From Fundidesulfovibrio soli (lineage in GTDB: Bacteria; Desulfobacterota; Desulfovibrionia; Desulfovibrionales; Desulfovibrionaceae): a stretch of DNA of 64,000 nucleotides. Of this stretch, positions 16,871 to 25,526 are shown piece after piece. The stretch covers positions 1 through 64,000 of the forward strand of contig NZ_JAKZKW010000006.1 in the NCBI RefSeq assembly GCF_022808695.1, written 5' to 3'. Both the position numbers and the translations under genes were made by a program. The notes below the pieces were generated by a model. That model made no database searches. It saw nothing but the letters and a program-made list of their open reading frames with translations, and was not told the DNA's origin. Position 1 is the stretch's first letter, and each line of letters opens with the position of its first letter.

Positions 16871-17809
16871 GTGGAAATCCTGGATTCCAAAGCCTATCTG
16901 GAACGCATGCTCGCCGCCCCGCGCCCCGGCGCGGGGCAGGTGCTTGCCTTTTACGAGCATCGCGTGGGCGCCATCTGCAAGGATGCGGCCCTGATGCTCA
17001 TGCCCTGGGACGACCACCTGGTGCACCGGGGCGACGGCGTGTTCGAGACCATCAAGTGGGTGGACGGGCGCGTCTGCCTGCTGGACGAGCATCTGGCGCG
17101 CATGGGCCGCTCCGGCAAGGCCATCGGGCTTACGCCGCCCTGCCCGTGGGAGCGCGTGCGCGAGATCGTGCTGGAGCTGGCCCGCAGCACCGGGCAGGCC
17201 AACGGCCTGCTGCGCATGCTGCTGGGGCGCGGCCCCGGCGGCTTCGGCATCGACCCCTGGGAGTGCCCTGAACCGAGCCTCTACGTGGCGGCCTACGCCT
17301 ACAAGCCCAAACCGGCGGAGTTCTACGAGAAGGGCGTCACCGCCTTCCGCACCTCCATCCCGGCCAAGCAGAGCTATCTGGCCACCATCAAGAGCATCGA
17401 CTACCTGCCCAACGTGCTCATGCGCCAGGAGGCCAAGGCCAAAGGCAAGGACTTCCCCATCTGCTTCGACCAGGAGGGCTACCTGGCCGAAGGCGCCACC
17501 GAGAACATCGCCCTGGTGGACGCCGAGGGCTGCATCACCGTGCCCAAGCTGCACAACGCGCTGTCGGGCACCACGCTGCTGCGCGCGCTGGAGCTGGCCA
17601 GCCCCGAACGGCCGCACTGCTACAAGTCCATCACCGAAGAGGACATCTACGCCGCCAAGGAGCTCTTGGTGCTGGGCACCACCTCCCAGTGCATCTCGGT
17701 GGTTGAGTACAACGGCAGGCCCGTGGGCGACGGCAAGGTCGGCCCGGTGAGCCGCCGGCTCAAGGAACTGCTGGCGCAGGACCTGCGGGAGAACGGCGTG
17801 CCGCTGTAG
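16871..17809 (+). CDS. Class IV PLP-dependent aminotransferase
   Basis: A 312-residue fold-type IV PLP enzyme, the group of branched-chain aminotransferase, D-alanine transaminase and aminodeoxychorismate lyase. HRGDGVFETIKWVDGRVCLLDEHLARM is the conserved N-terminal block. The PLP lysine is probably in TIKSIDYLPNVLMRQEAK, and EGATENIALVDAEG is the E-G-x-x-x-N block. Which of the three activities it has cannot be decided by eye; branched-chain substrates would suit the nearby leucine genes. The start is GTG 16871, six bases after asd, with no strong binding site, so the pair may be coupled. A terminator follows. Confidence 0.85.
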   Translation: MEILDSKAYLERMLAAPRPGAGQVLAFYEHRVGAICKDAALMLMPWDDHLVHRGDGVFETIKWVDGRVCLLDEHLARMGRSGKAIGLTPPCPWERVREIVLELARSTGQANGLLRMLLGRGPGGFGIDPWECPEPSLYVAAYAYKPKPAEFYEKGVTAFRTSIPAKQSYLATIKSIDYLPNVLMRQEAKAKGKDFPICFDQEGYLAEGATENIALVDAEGCITVPKLHNALSGTTLLRALELASPERPHCYKSITEEDIYAAKELLVLGTTSQCISVVEYNGRPVGDGKVGPVSRRLKELLAQDLRENGVPL

Positions 17810-17832
17810 ATGGGAAGATCGTCAGAAATACG

Positions 17833-17857
17833 AAAAGGGCCTTCGGGCCCTTTTTTT
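17833..17857 (+). terminator. Intrinsic terminator after the aminotransferase gene
   Basis: AAAAGGGCC (17833-17841), a TTCG tetraloop, then GGCCCTTTT (17846-17854) and T to 17857. The symmetric A/T flanks suit both directions, so it may also serve the convergent Tim44-like gene. Confidence 0.9.
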
Positions 17858-17885
17858 GCGTACAACCGTAATCGACAAGCTAGGC

Positions 17886-18626
17886 TTACTGCGCCTTCTC
17901 CATGCTCTCCAGCAGCCAGTGGCCGTCCACCACGGTGTCGTCGCGGGAGAACACCCACGTTTCGCTCACCTTGCGCGATGCCTGGGTCGCCGGGTCGTCC
18001 GAGAGGGTGGCCTCGTAGCCCACGCGCACCACGGTGCGCTTCTCCTCCTTCTTGACCTCCAGCACCTTGGCCTCAACCAGCAGCACGGCCACCTTTTCAT
18101 GCTCTGGGCTCTCGGAGTTCATGCGCTCGAACTCGCGCATCATGTCCGGGGCGGTGAACTGGCGCAGGTCCGCCATGTCCCGCCCGGCCCAGGATTGCCG
18201 CACGCGTCCGTACATCAGCTTGGCCCCGCGCAGGAAGTCCCGCTCGTCGAACCCGCCGTCGCCCGCGGGAATCGGCTTGTCATCCGGTCGGATGTCGGCT
18301 CCCTTCTCCCCGGTCAGGTATTCCCAGGCGGCCTGGGCGGCGCGGCTTCGGCGTTCCTGCGGGGAGATGTCCTTCTCGTCGTCGCGGGGGGTGACGTCAT
18401 AGGTGGGGGGCTCGTCGTCGTTGTCCTTGTCGCGGTTGGCCAAGCGGGAGATGAGCCGCCAAGCCAGGTAGCCCAGCAGGGCCAGAAGCAGGAAGTCCAA
18501 GATGTTGAAGGCCGCGCGCGAGGGGGTGGCCAGCGGGTCCGCCGCGGCGGCCAGGGCATCACCGGCTGCAAGAGCTGCGGCGGATGCCAGGGCCAGCATG
18601 GCCGGGAGTCCCGATACGCGTTTCAT
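17886..18626 (-). CDS. Tim44-like domain protein
   Basis: A 246-residue predicted inner-membrane-anchored protein. A signal-like N-terminus (GLPAMLALASAAALAAGDALA) is followed by a hydrophobic helix at about residues 40-60 (FNILDFLLLALLGYLAWRLI), then a charged Asp-rich linker. The last ~130 residues are a Tim44-like fold (FLRGAKLMYGRVRQSWAGRD, then DMADLRQFTAPDMMREFERM). Bacterial Tim44-like proteins are of unclear function; the domain belongs to the NTF2-like superfamily. It is 19 bases downstream of the CheY-like gene and may share its transcript. Confidence 0.82.
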   Translation of the reverse strand: MKRVSGLPAMLALASAAALAAGDALAAAADPLATPSRAAFNILDFLLLALLGYLAWRLISRLANRDKDNDDEPPTYDVTPRDDEKDISPQERRSRAAQAAWEYLTGEKGADIRPDDKPIPAGDGGFDERDFLRGAKLMYGRVRQSWAGRDMADLRQFTAPDMMREFERMNSESPEHEKVAVLLVEAKVLEVKKEEKRTVVRVGYEATLSDDPATQASRKVSETWVFSRDDTVVDGHWLLESMEKAQ

Positions 18627-18645
18627 GGCTGGATGCGGCCCGGCC

Positions 18646-19044
<399 letters not shown>

Positions 19045-19174
19045 TAACTTCCTCCAACGGGCGTGCTAGACTGAATTTCTACAGAGTTCGCTTTTGGGAC
19101 ACAAGGGTTATGTCTTGAAAATTCCGGGCGGATGATGCAGTGAACCCGGGCGATGGACCACGGCGAGGTGCTGA

Positions 19175-19936
19175 GTGCTTGAGAGGCATGTGGAATGGTT
19201 CAAGGGGTACGTATCGGAGTTCCATACCGGTATCCCCGAGGATGATGAACATATCGACCTGAAGCTGGAGCATTCGCTGGGCGTGCTGGAGGAGGCGCGG
19301 GCCATCACGCCCACGCTGGGCCTGCCCGCACGCCTGGAGGAAGCCTGCCTGCTCGGCGCCCTCTACCACGACACCGGGCGCTTTCCCCAATACAGAACCT
19401 ACAAGACCTTCCGCGACCCCGACTCCGACAACCACGCCTTCCTTGGGGTGCGCGCCCTGCGCGGCCAGGGACACATCCGGGCGCTGGACGCCGATGTGCG
19501 GGCGCTGGTGCTCGGGGCCGTGGTGCTGCACAACCGCAGGGCCATCCCCCGGGGGGCCGGTCCCGAGCTTGCCGCCGTGACCCGCCTCGTGCGCGACAGC
19601 GACAAGCTCGACATCGTGCGCATCATGCTCGAATACCTGCAGCCCGGGGGCAAACGCTCCGAGGTGGTCGTCCTGAACGTGCGGAACGAACCCGAGCGCT
19701 ACACTCAGGCCATCGTGGACCAGATCAGGGCCGGGTCCATCGGCGATTACGGGCTCATGCGCTACGAGAACGACTTCACCCTCCTGCTGCTCAGCTGGGT
19801 CTTCGACCTCACCAGCCGGGCCGCGCGGCGGGCCTTCCTGGAACGGGGGCATGTGGAGAGCCTTTTCGCCATCCTTCCGCGCGACCCCCAGTTGACGCAT
19901 TTGAAAGACGGGATTTATAGTCACCTCAGTCGGTAG
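19175..19936 (+). CDS. HD-domain phosphohydrolase
   Basis: A 253-residue soluble HD-superfamily protein. The metal-binding set is visible as LEHSLGVLEEAR (first His), GALYHDTGRFPQY (the HD pair), VLGAVVLHN, and VRDSDKLDIVRI (distal Asp). It resembles HD-hydrolases acting on nucleotides, and the substrate is unknown. It is not an HD-GYP protein, as the GYP block is missing. The start is a GTG (19175) with GAGG close upstream. The receiver-TPR gene follows after 39 bases in the same direction. Confidence 0.82.
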   Translation: MLERHVEWFKGYVSEFHTGIPEDDEHIDLKLEHSLGVLEEARAITPTLGLPARLEEACLLGALYHDTGRFPQYRTYKTFRDPDSDNHAFLGVRALRGQGHIRALDADVRALVLGAVVLHNRRAIPRGAGPELAAVTRLVRDSDKLDIVRIMLEYLQPGGKRSEVVVLNVRNEPERYTQAIVDQIRAGSIGDYGLMRYENDFTLLLLSWVFDLTSRAARRAFLERGHVESLFAILPRDPQLTHLKDGIYSHLSR

Positions 19937-19975
19937 TGTTTTTTCCAACAGTCCATCAATACAGCGGAGTCCCAG

Positions 19976-21076
19976 GTGCCGGAAAAGGTCTCTTCCCCCG
20001 TCAGGTTGGACGTCGTGATCACCGTCACCGGGGTGGAGGATCACGCACGCCGCGACAGGCAATGCCTCAAGCAGCTCAAGGCCGCGCTCATCGAGCATTT
20101 CGCCTCCGGTTCGGAGGCCATCGATTTCCTGGGCACGCAAAGCGCCGACCTGGTGGTGCTTGATTCCCAGCTTGCGGACATGGAAGGGCTCAAGTTCCTC
20201 AAACTCATGCGCCTGAACATGGACCTGCGCGACACCCCGGTGATCATGGTCACGCAGGAGGGGCAGAAGGACAAGGTGCTGGAGGCCATCGCCGCCGGGG
20301 TGGACGGCTACGTGCTGCGCCCCTACACGGCGGACACCTTCCAGAACCACATGCTGCGCGCCCTCAAGGTGGACCGCCTGGCGGACATCGAGCAGTCCCA
20401 GTTGCAGGAGGGCAAGCGGCTCCTGGCGGCGGGCAAGTTCGACGAGGCCATCGAGGCCTTCGAGGAGCTCGTCTCCGAGGAGAACCAGGCCCAGAAGTAC
20501 TACGACATGGGGTGCAAGTACCTCATCCGTCAGAAGTACGGCCAGGCCATCATCGCCTTCAAGAAGGCCGTGAAGATCAACGAGCTGTTCGCCGAAGCCT
20601 ACAAGGGCCTGGCCGAGGCCTACAGGGGCAAGGGCGATCTGGACGGCTACAAGTCCTACTTGCAGAAGGCCGCAGAGACCTTCGCCCAGTTCAACCGGCT
20701 GGAGGAGACCAAGGAGCTGTTCATCGAGGTGCTCAAGTACGACGCCGACAGCCCCAACCCCTTCAACACCCTGGGCGTCAAGCTGCGCAAGGCCGGGGAC
20801 CTGCCCGGGGCGCTGCACGCCTACCGCCAGGCCCTGGAGCTGACCCCCGACGACGAGAACATCCATTTCAACATGGCCAAGGCCATGTTCTTCATGGGCG
20901 ACCCCAAGGGCGCGCAGGAGGCTATCCTCAAGGCGCTGTGGATCAACCCCAACTTCACGGAAGGCCGCAAGCTGCACCTGAAGCTCTTCTCCCGCGAGTT
21001 CAAGCCGCCCAAGGGCGCGGGGATGAAGGGCGGCGCGCCGTCAAGCGGCACGCTGGACAGCGTGCAGGATATCTGA
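19976..21076 (+). CDS. Response regulator receiver-TPR protein
   Basis: A 366-residue protein with an N-terminal receiver-like domain (residues ~10-130) and four to five tetratricopeptide repeats (residues ~145-340; for example QKYYDMGCKYLIRQKYGQAI, NPFNTLGVKLRKAGDLPGAL and ENIHFNMAKAMFFMGDPKGAQ). Asp63 (VVLDSQLADMEG) fits the phosphoacceptor, but the usual acidic pair near the N-terminus is not obvious and the conserved Lys is Arg (VLRPYTADTF). The receiver may therefore be degenerate. The start is GTG 19976. The TPR part suggests a scaffold that brings partners together; these are unknown. A GC-rich hairpin closes the gene. Confidence 0.87.
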   Translation: MPEKVSSPVRLDVVITVTGVEDHARRDRQCLKQLKAALIEHFASGSEAIDFLGTQSADLVVLDSQLADMEGLKFLKLMRLNMDLRDTPVIMVTQEGQKDKVLEAIAAGVDGYVLRPYTADTFQNHMLRALKVDRLADIEQSQLQEGKRLLAAGKFDEAIEAFEELVSEENQAQKYYDMGCKYLIRQKYGQAIIAFKKAVKINELFAEAYKGLAEAYRGKGDLDGYKSYLQKAAETFAQFNRLEETKELFIEVLKYDADSPNPFNTLGVKLRKAGDLPGALHAYRQALELTPDDENIHFNMAKAMFFMGDPKGAQEAILKALWINPNFTEGRKLHLKLFSREFKPPKGAGMKGGAPSSGTLDSVQDI

Positions 21077-21080
21077 TCCC

Positions 21081-21104
21081 CCGCCCCGGGTCAGGCCGGG
21101 GCGG
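21081..21104. terminator. GC-rich hairpin between convergent genes
   Basis: CCGCCCCGG (21081-21089) pairs with CCGGGGCGG (21096-21104) around GTCAGG. Position right after the receiver-TPR stop and just before the end of the lipase gene suggests a shared terminator. No T tract follows. Confidence 0.5.
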
Positions 21105-21116
21105 TTCCCCGTGATT

Positions 21117-22328
21117 CTACCGCCCCATCAGGCTGTCGAACCACACCTTCTGGTCGTACACTCCGTACAGGAACGTGCCGCGATGGTCGGCACCGTCACC
21201 GGCATAAACGGCCTCGGCGGCCGCCCCGCCCAGGGCGCGCGCGTACTCCACCGGCAACGTTGCGATGGAGGGCGGCATGACCTCATCCGCCTTCCCGAAG
21301 TAATAGCGGCTGGGGGTGGCGTAGCGCCAGCGGTAGGCCTGGTTGTCCTGAAGCTGCCTGAAGAAGGGGCTCGCGGCCATCGAGCTGGCCGCCGCGAACT
21401 CCGGCTGCAGAAGGTCCGCCACGGTGGCGGGCAGCAGCTTGGCGGCCTCCTCCCAGCCGATCCTGTTCTCGTAAAAATCGTTCGCCGCTTGCCAATACTG
21501 CGGTTTTATGGCCGTACGGCTCAGGCCGCTCATCCCGTAATAACGCTCGTAGGAGTTGATGAACAAGGCGGGCAGCGCGACGAGGTAGCTCGCGTCCAGC
21601 GCGGTGGGATTGTTTATCCATCTGGTCATCAGCATGTACAGGTCGTTGGGGGTGCTCGCCGTGGCGGCGGCCTTCACGGGAATGCCCAGGCTCTCAAGCC
21701 TGTGGCGGAAAACCATGGTGCTCCACGCCCCCTGGGACCAGCCGCTCAGGAACAGGTCGCCCTGTTCGATCCGCAAGGCGCGGCACACCACCCTGGACGC
21801 AAACAACATGTCCAGGCAGGCCTGCGCGGTGGCATCCTTGACCATGTAGCTGTCAGGCTCTTCGGAGAGCCCCTTGCCGATGTAATCAGCCCCGATCACG
21901 ACATAGCCGTCCCCGGCGAAACGGGCCACCATCAGCCGCGTCTCCGTCGATTCCTCCGGGTTGGATGGGACCGCCGTCCCGGAGAACACCGTACCGTGCT
22001 GATACGAGAGGACCGGCAGCGTCCTCTTCGCCACCCGGGGGACGGCGATCAAGCCTGAAGCCCTGGTGGGGCGGTTGTTCTGCTCGGGTATCACTGTGTC
22101 GTAGCTGATCCGGTACAGGTCAACGCCGTTCTTCGCGGCGGGATAAGCGGTCTTGAACGAGCTGAATTCCGACAGTTCCTTGCTCATGATCCGATTCAAC
22201 CGTTCGACGGTGTAGGACCCGATGCGCTCGTAACGCACTCCGGCGCAGGCCGCTCCGGGGTCTGCGGCCATGGCGGGGAGCGACAACGCGATCATGGCCA
22301 CTGCGGCGAGAATCGAAATCCTGTTCAT
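21117..22328 (-). CDS. Secreted alpha/beta-hydrolase (secretory lipase-like)
   Basis: A 403-residue exported hydrolase. Residues 1-22 are a signal peptide (ISILAAVAMIALSLPAMAA). The nucleophile elbow is LSGWSQGAWST (G-x-S-x-G). VLSYQHGTVF is the oxyanion region, and the catalytic acid and His probably lie in GKADEVMPP and GDGADHRG. The layout resembles the secretory lipase (LIP) group, which hydrolyses esters of lipids or other acyl substrates; the natural substrate is unknown. It stands alone between two unrelated groups and converges on the receiver-TPR gene. Confidence 0.82.
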   Translation of the reverse strand: MNRISILAAVAMIALSLPAMAADPGAACAGVRYERIGSYTVERLNRIMSKELSEFSSFKTAYPAAKNGVDLYRISYDTVIPEQNNRPTRASGLIAVPRVAKRTLPVLSYQHGTVFSGTAVPSNPEESTETRLMVARFAGDGYVVIGADYIGKGLSEEPDSYMVKDATAQACLDMLFASRVVCRALRIEQGDLFLSGWSQGAWSTMVFRHRLESLGIPVKAAATASTPNDLYMLMTRWINNPTALDASYLVALPALFINSYERYYGMSGLSRTAIKPQYWQAANDFYENRIGWEEAAKLLPATVADLLQPEFAAASSMAASPFFRQLQDNQAYRWRYATPSRYYFGKADEVMPPSIATLPVEYARALGGAAAEAVYAGDGADHRGTFLYGVYDQKVWFDSLMGR

Positions 22329-22379
22329 GTGAAATCACACAACTCCTGCTTGTTGAGGTCTGATCCGCGGGCGCGGCTC

Positions 22380-23006
22380 CTAGAACTCCTTCGCCATCTC
22401 CCTCGCCTTCGCGATAGCCCGATTCCGGCTTTCTCCAGCCACAGCATCCGAAGCCAGCGTGGACTCCACCCGCACCGATCTGATGTCCTTGAGCCCGATG
22501 TAGCCCAGGATCAGCTCCAGGTAAGGCCTCTGGTGGTCCAGCGCGGCGGCCGCCGTGCCCGCCGGGTACTGCCCGCCGCTGGCGTAGGCCACGAACACCG
22601 GCTTGTCCGGGATGAGCCCGCGCACCCCGTCCCCGTCCGCCTCGAAGCTCAGGCCCGGCTGCACGATCAGGTCGATGTAGTGCTTGAGCCGGTAGGGCAG
22701 GCTGAAGTTCCACATGGGCACGGCCATGACCAGCCCGGTGCACATCTTGAGTTCCTCCACCATGCGCCGCACCGCCTCCCAGGCCCGGAACTGCTCCGGG
22801 TCGTGGGTCAGTCCGTGCAGCACGTTGTACTTGGCCTGCAGGGTAGGGCCGTCGAAGGCCGGGAGATCGTCCTCGAAGAGGTTGCGTGTCCTGATGATGA
22901 TCTCGGGGTCGCGCTCGGCCAGGGCTTCCAGAAAGGCGTCGGCCACGGCGATGGAATGGGAGCGGGGGCCACGGGGTGAGGCCTTGATGTAGAGAATGGT
23001 GGACAT
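22380..23006 (-). CDS. azoR: FMN-dependent NADH-azoreductase
   Basis: A 208-residue flavodoxin-fold NAD(P)H-quinone/azo reductase. ILYIKASPRGPRSHS binds FMN phosphate, VMAVPMWNFSLPYRLKHYID is the conserved central block, and VAYASGGQYP follows. The ATG at 23006 has AAGGAG upstream; the open frame runs further upstream without support. Such enzymes reduce quinones in two-electron steps and may protect against electrophiles. No regulator is adjacent. Confidence 0.92.
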   Translation of the reverse strand: MSTILYIKASPRGPRSHSIAVADAFLEALAERDPEIIIRTRNLFEDDLPAFDGPTLQAKYNVLHGLTHDPEQFRAWEAVRRMVEELKMCTGLVMAVPMWNFSLPYRLKHYIDLIVQPGLSFEADGDGVRGLIPDKPVFVAYASGGQYPAGTAAAALDHQRPYLELILGYIGLKDIRSVRVESTLASDAVAGESRNRAIAKAREMAKEF

Positions 23007-23115
23007 GGGGGCTCCTTGCGGCGTTGCAACCGGGTATGATGAAGGGCCACGCCGCGAGCATAGTCCGTTGAGAGCGAAAATGGCAAGACGGGCGCGAGGA
23101 AAGCGCCCAGGCGGA

Positions 23116-23928
23116 TCAATCCTCCAGCAGAGACCCGAACTCGCTGCGCTTGAGCGCCATGCGCTGGAAATACTCCCGCAGCTCGGGCTTCTGGGGCAGG
23201 ATCTCGTGCTTCTGCAAGTAGGCCAGGAAGGCCAGGACTTCCCTGAAGTTGGGGTCAAGTTCCAGGCAGATGCGAAGCTCCGTGAAGGCCATCTCCGTGT
23301 CGCCCTTCTCGAACCAGGCCCGCGCGATGTTCAGGCGCAGGTGCTCGTCGTCGTCGCAGAGCTCGCGGGCGCGGTGGTAGAAGGCCAGGGCCTCGTCGAA
23401 GAGGCCGCGTTTGCGCAGGGCGATGCCGAAATCGTTGAACAGGTGCTTGTGCTCCGCGCTGAAGCTTTCGTCCAGGCGCACCAGCTTCTCGAAGGCGTAG
23501 CGACCCTTTTCCAGCTGATTGAGCGCAAGATAGGCCAGGCCAAGGCCGAAGTTGCCGCGGATGTTCTCCTCGTCCACACGGAGCACCTTCTGGTACTCGA
23601 TCTTGGCCTCAACGTTCATGCCCTGGTTGCGGTAGTAGTCGCCCATGAGCACGCGCTGCGTGAGCAGCCTGTAGCCCAGGTCCGGCTCCAGGGTGAAATC
23701 CCGCAGGAATTCGTCCTTGGGAACCTGGATCTTGCGCTGCGTGGGCAGCTGATGCTCATCGAGCAGCTGGATGGTCACCACGCCGGGCACGCTCTCGCGC
23801 GCGAACCAGAAATGCTTGGCCACGGCCGGGTCGGGCTCCTGCCCGGGCAGCGCAGCGGAGGAGAACACGCCCTTGAGCTTGGGCTGGGCCGTGTCCGGCC
23901 CGATATCGAGGGTGTCGGTGCCGTTCAT
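23116..23928 (-). CDS. TPR protein of the stator operon
   Basis: A 270-residue soluble protein. After ~90 residues of unrecognised sequence there are about four tetratricopeptide repeats (residues ~95-240; for example IRGNFGLGLAYLALNQLEKGRYAF, KHLFNDFGIALRKRGLFDEAL and EHLRLNIARAWFEKGDTEMAF). Its ATG overlaps the motB stop codon by four bases, so it is translated with the stator genes. A role in assembling or regulating the motor is an inference from that coupling. Confidence 0.8.
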   Translation of the reverse strand: MNGTDTLDIGPDTAQPKLKGVFSSAALPGQEPDPAVAKHFWFARESVPGVVTIQLLDEHQLPTQRKIQVPKDEFLRDFTLEPDLGYRLLTQRVLMGDYYRNQGMNVEAKIEYQKVLRVDEENIRGNFGLGLAYLALNQLEKGRYAFEKLVRLDESFSAEHKHLFNDFGIALRKRGLFDEALAFYHRARELCDDDEHLRLNIARAWFEKGDTEMAFTELRICLELDPNFREVLAFLAYLQKHEILPQKPELREYFQRMALKRSEFGSLLED

Positions 23929-24737
23929 GGATTGATGAGCACGACCACGCGGCGGTTGCGGGCCTGGTTTTCGGGGATGGGCTGCCCCTGCGGGGTGTCG
24001 TTGGCGGCCACGGGGCGGGTGTCGGCATAGCCGGTCACGTGGATGCGCTCCTTGGGCACGCCCCGGTCGATGAGGTGCCGCGCCACGCGGGATGCCCGGG
24101 CCGCCGAGAGCTCCCAGTTGGAGGGATAAACGAAGGACTGGATGGGCAGGTTGTCCGTGTGTCCCTCCACGGTGACGGCGTAGGGCGTGCCGCGCAGCGA
24201 GGCGGCGATGGAGTCGAGATAGGGGATGGAGGCGGCGGTCAGGTCCGCGCTGGCCTTGTCGAACAGCACCGCGCCCTTGAGGGTGATGGCGAAGCCGCCC
24301 TCGCGCTGCTCGATCTGCACCCCGGCGGGGTCCTGGGCGAAGCGCAGGCCCAGCTCGTTGCGCACCTCGTCGATGGACTTGCCGGGCTTGGGCTGCCCGG
24401 TCTGCGCGGGCGGGTTCAGGCCTCCGGCCGGGACCTTGCTGTCATAGACCTGCGGGGGCAGGGCGGGGGGCACCACGGGGTAGAGCTGACCGCCCAGGTT
24501 GATGTCCTGCTTGACGGCCACGCCCTGGGGCAGGGCCGAACGCTTGGCCTTCTCGGCCTTCAGGGAGTCTTCCAGGGCGCTGGCCACCTTCTTGTAGCGG
24601 TCCTGGTCCAGCTGGGAGACCGAGAGCATGAGCACGAAGAAGCAGAGCAGCAGGGTGAGCAGGTCCGCCAGGGAGATGAACCAGGTACCCTCGTCCTCGT
24701 CCTTCTGGCGGCCGCGCAGTTTGCTGAGGTTGAGCAT
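23925..24737 (-). CDS. motB: Flagellar stator protein MotB
   Basis: A 270-residue inner-membrane protein with one helix near residues 20-42 (SLADLLTLLLCFFVLMLS) holding the proton-carrying Asp25. A plug and linker region follows, and then an OmpA-like peptidoglycan-binding domain (residues ~145-268; VEGHTDNLPI, NWELSAARASRVARHLIDRG, GYADTRPVA). It anchors the stator to the cell wall. It lies between motA and the TPR gene on the same strand. Confidence 0.93.
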   Translation of the reverse strand: MLNLSKLRGRQKDEDEGTWFISLADLLTLLLCFFVLMLSVSQLDQDRYKKVASALEDSLKAEKAKRSALPQGVAVKQDINLGGQLYPVVPPALPPQVYDSKVPAGGLNPPAQTGQPKPGKSIDEVRNELGLRFAQDPAGVQIEQREGGFAITLKGAVLFDKASADLTAASIPYLDSIAASLRGTPYAVTVEGHTDNLPIQSFVYPSNWELSAARASRVARHLIDRGVPKERIHVTGYADTRPVAANDTPQGQPIPENQARNRRVVVLINP

Positions 24738-24746
24738 GTGCGTAGC

Positions 24747-25526
24747 CTAGGGGCGCTTGCCGATGGAGGCCCAGCGTCTGGGGGGCAGGTAGGCCTTGAG
24801 CTTGTCGTACACGATGGCCGCGGGGGTCTTGTCCTTGATGAAGAGCACGCCGTCTCGGATCACGCACATGAGCAGCACGCGCTCCTCGATGCGTTTTTCC
24901 ACCTTCACCGCGATGGGCAGGAAGATCAGGTTGGAGAGCAGGATGCCGTAGAGCGTGGTGGTCAGGGCCACGGCCATGTGCTGGCCCAGGGTGGAGAGCC
25001 CGCCACCGCCCATGACCTGCATGAGCCCGATGAAGCCGATGAGCGTGCCGATGAGCCCGTAAGCCGGGGAGAGCTTGGCCATGGTGCGGTAGATTCCCGC
25101 CGAGGAGATCTCCTGCTGGTAGGTCTGCTCGATGCGCGTCTCCAGGATTTCCTTGATCTCCTCGCGGGAGTAGCCGTCCACGAGCATCTGGATGGCGTTC
25201 TGCAGGAACTCGTTCTCGATGCCGGGCAGGGCGCTCTCCAGGTGGACCTTGCCGCGCGCCGAGGCCTCGCGGGCGATGTGGACGATGGCCTCGATGTAGT
25301 TGCCGATGGGCAGCTCCTCGCGCTTGAGGGCCGTGAGGAAGATGCTCAACACCCGGGTGACTTCCTTGAGCGGGAAGCAGATGAAGGTGGAGGCCAGGGT
25401 GCCGCCCAGCACGATGGCCAGGCCCGGAAAGTTGATGAAGACGCGGACGGAGTCCGTGGCGAAGAACGTGGCCGTCCCCAGGATGATGATGCCCGCCGTG
25501 AAGCCGATGACTGTGGCTATGTTCAC
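24747..25526 (-). CDS. motA: Flagellar stator protein MotA
   Basis: A 259-residue protein with four membrane helices typical of MotA (for example IATVIGFTAGIIILGTATFFA at the start, and AYGLIGTLIGFIGLMQVMGGGGLSTLGQHMAVALTTTLYGILLSNLIFLP as the third and fourth helices). The cytoplasmic loop has charged residues (RIEQTYQQEI) that contact FliG in the motor. The GTG start overlaps the stop codon of the upstream cyclic-nucleotide-binding gene (GTGA), and motB follows after nine bases. Desulfovibrio-type genomes usually carry several motAB pairs, so this may be an accessory set. Confidence 0.92.
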   Translation of the reverse strand: MNIATVIGFTAGIIILGTATFFATDSVRVFINFPGLAIVLGGTLASTFICFPLKEVTRVLSIFLTALKREELPIGNYIEAIVHIAREASARGKVHLESALPGIENEFLQNAIQMLVDGYSREEIKEILETRIEQTYQQEISSAGIYRTMAKLSPAYGLIGTLIGFIGLMQVMGGGGLSTLGQHMAVALTTTLYGILLSNLIFLPIAVKVEKRIEERVLLMCVIRDGVLFIKDKTPAAIVYDKLKAYLPPRRWASIGKRP

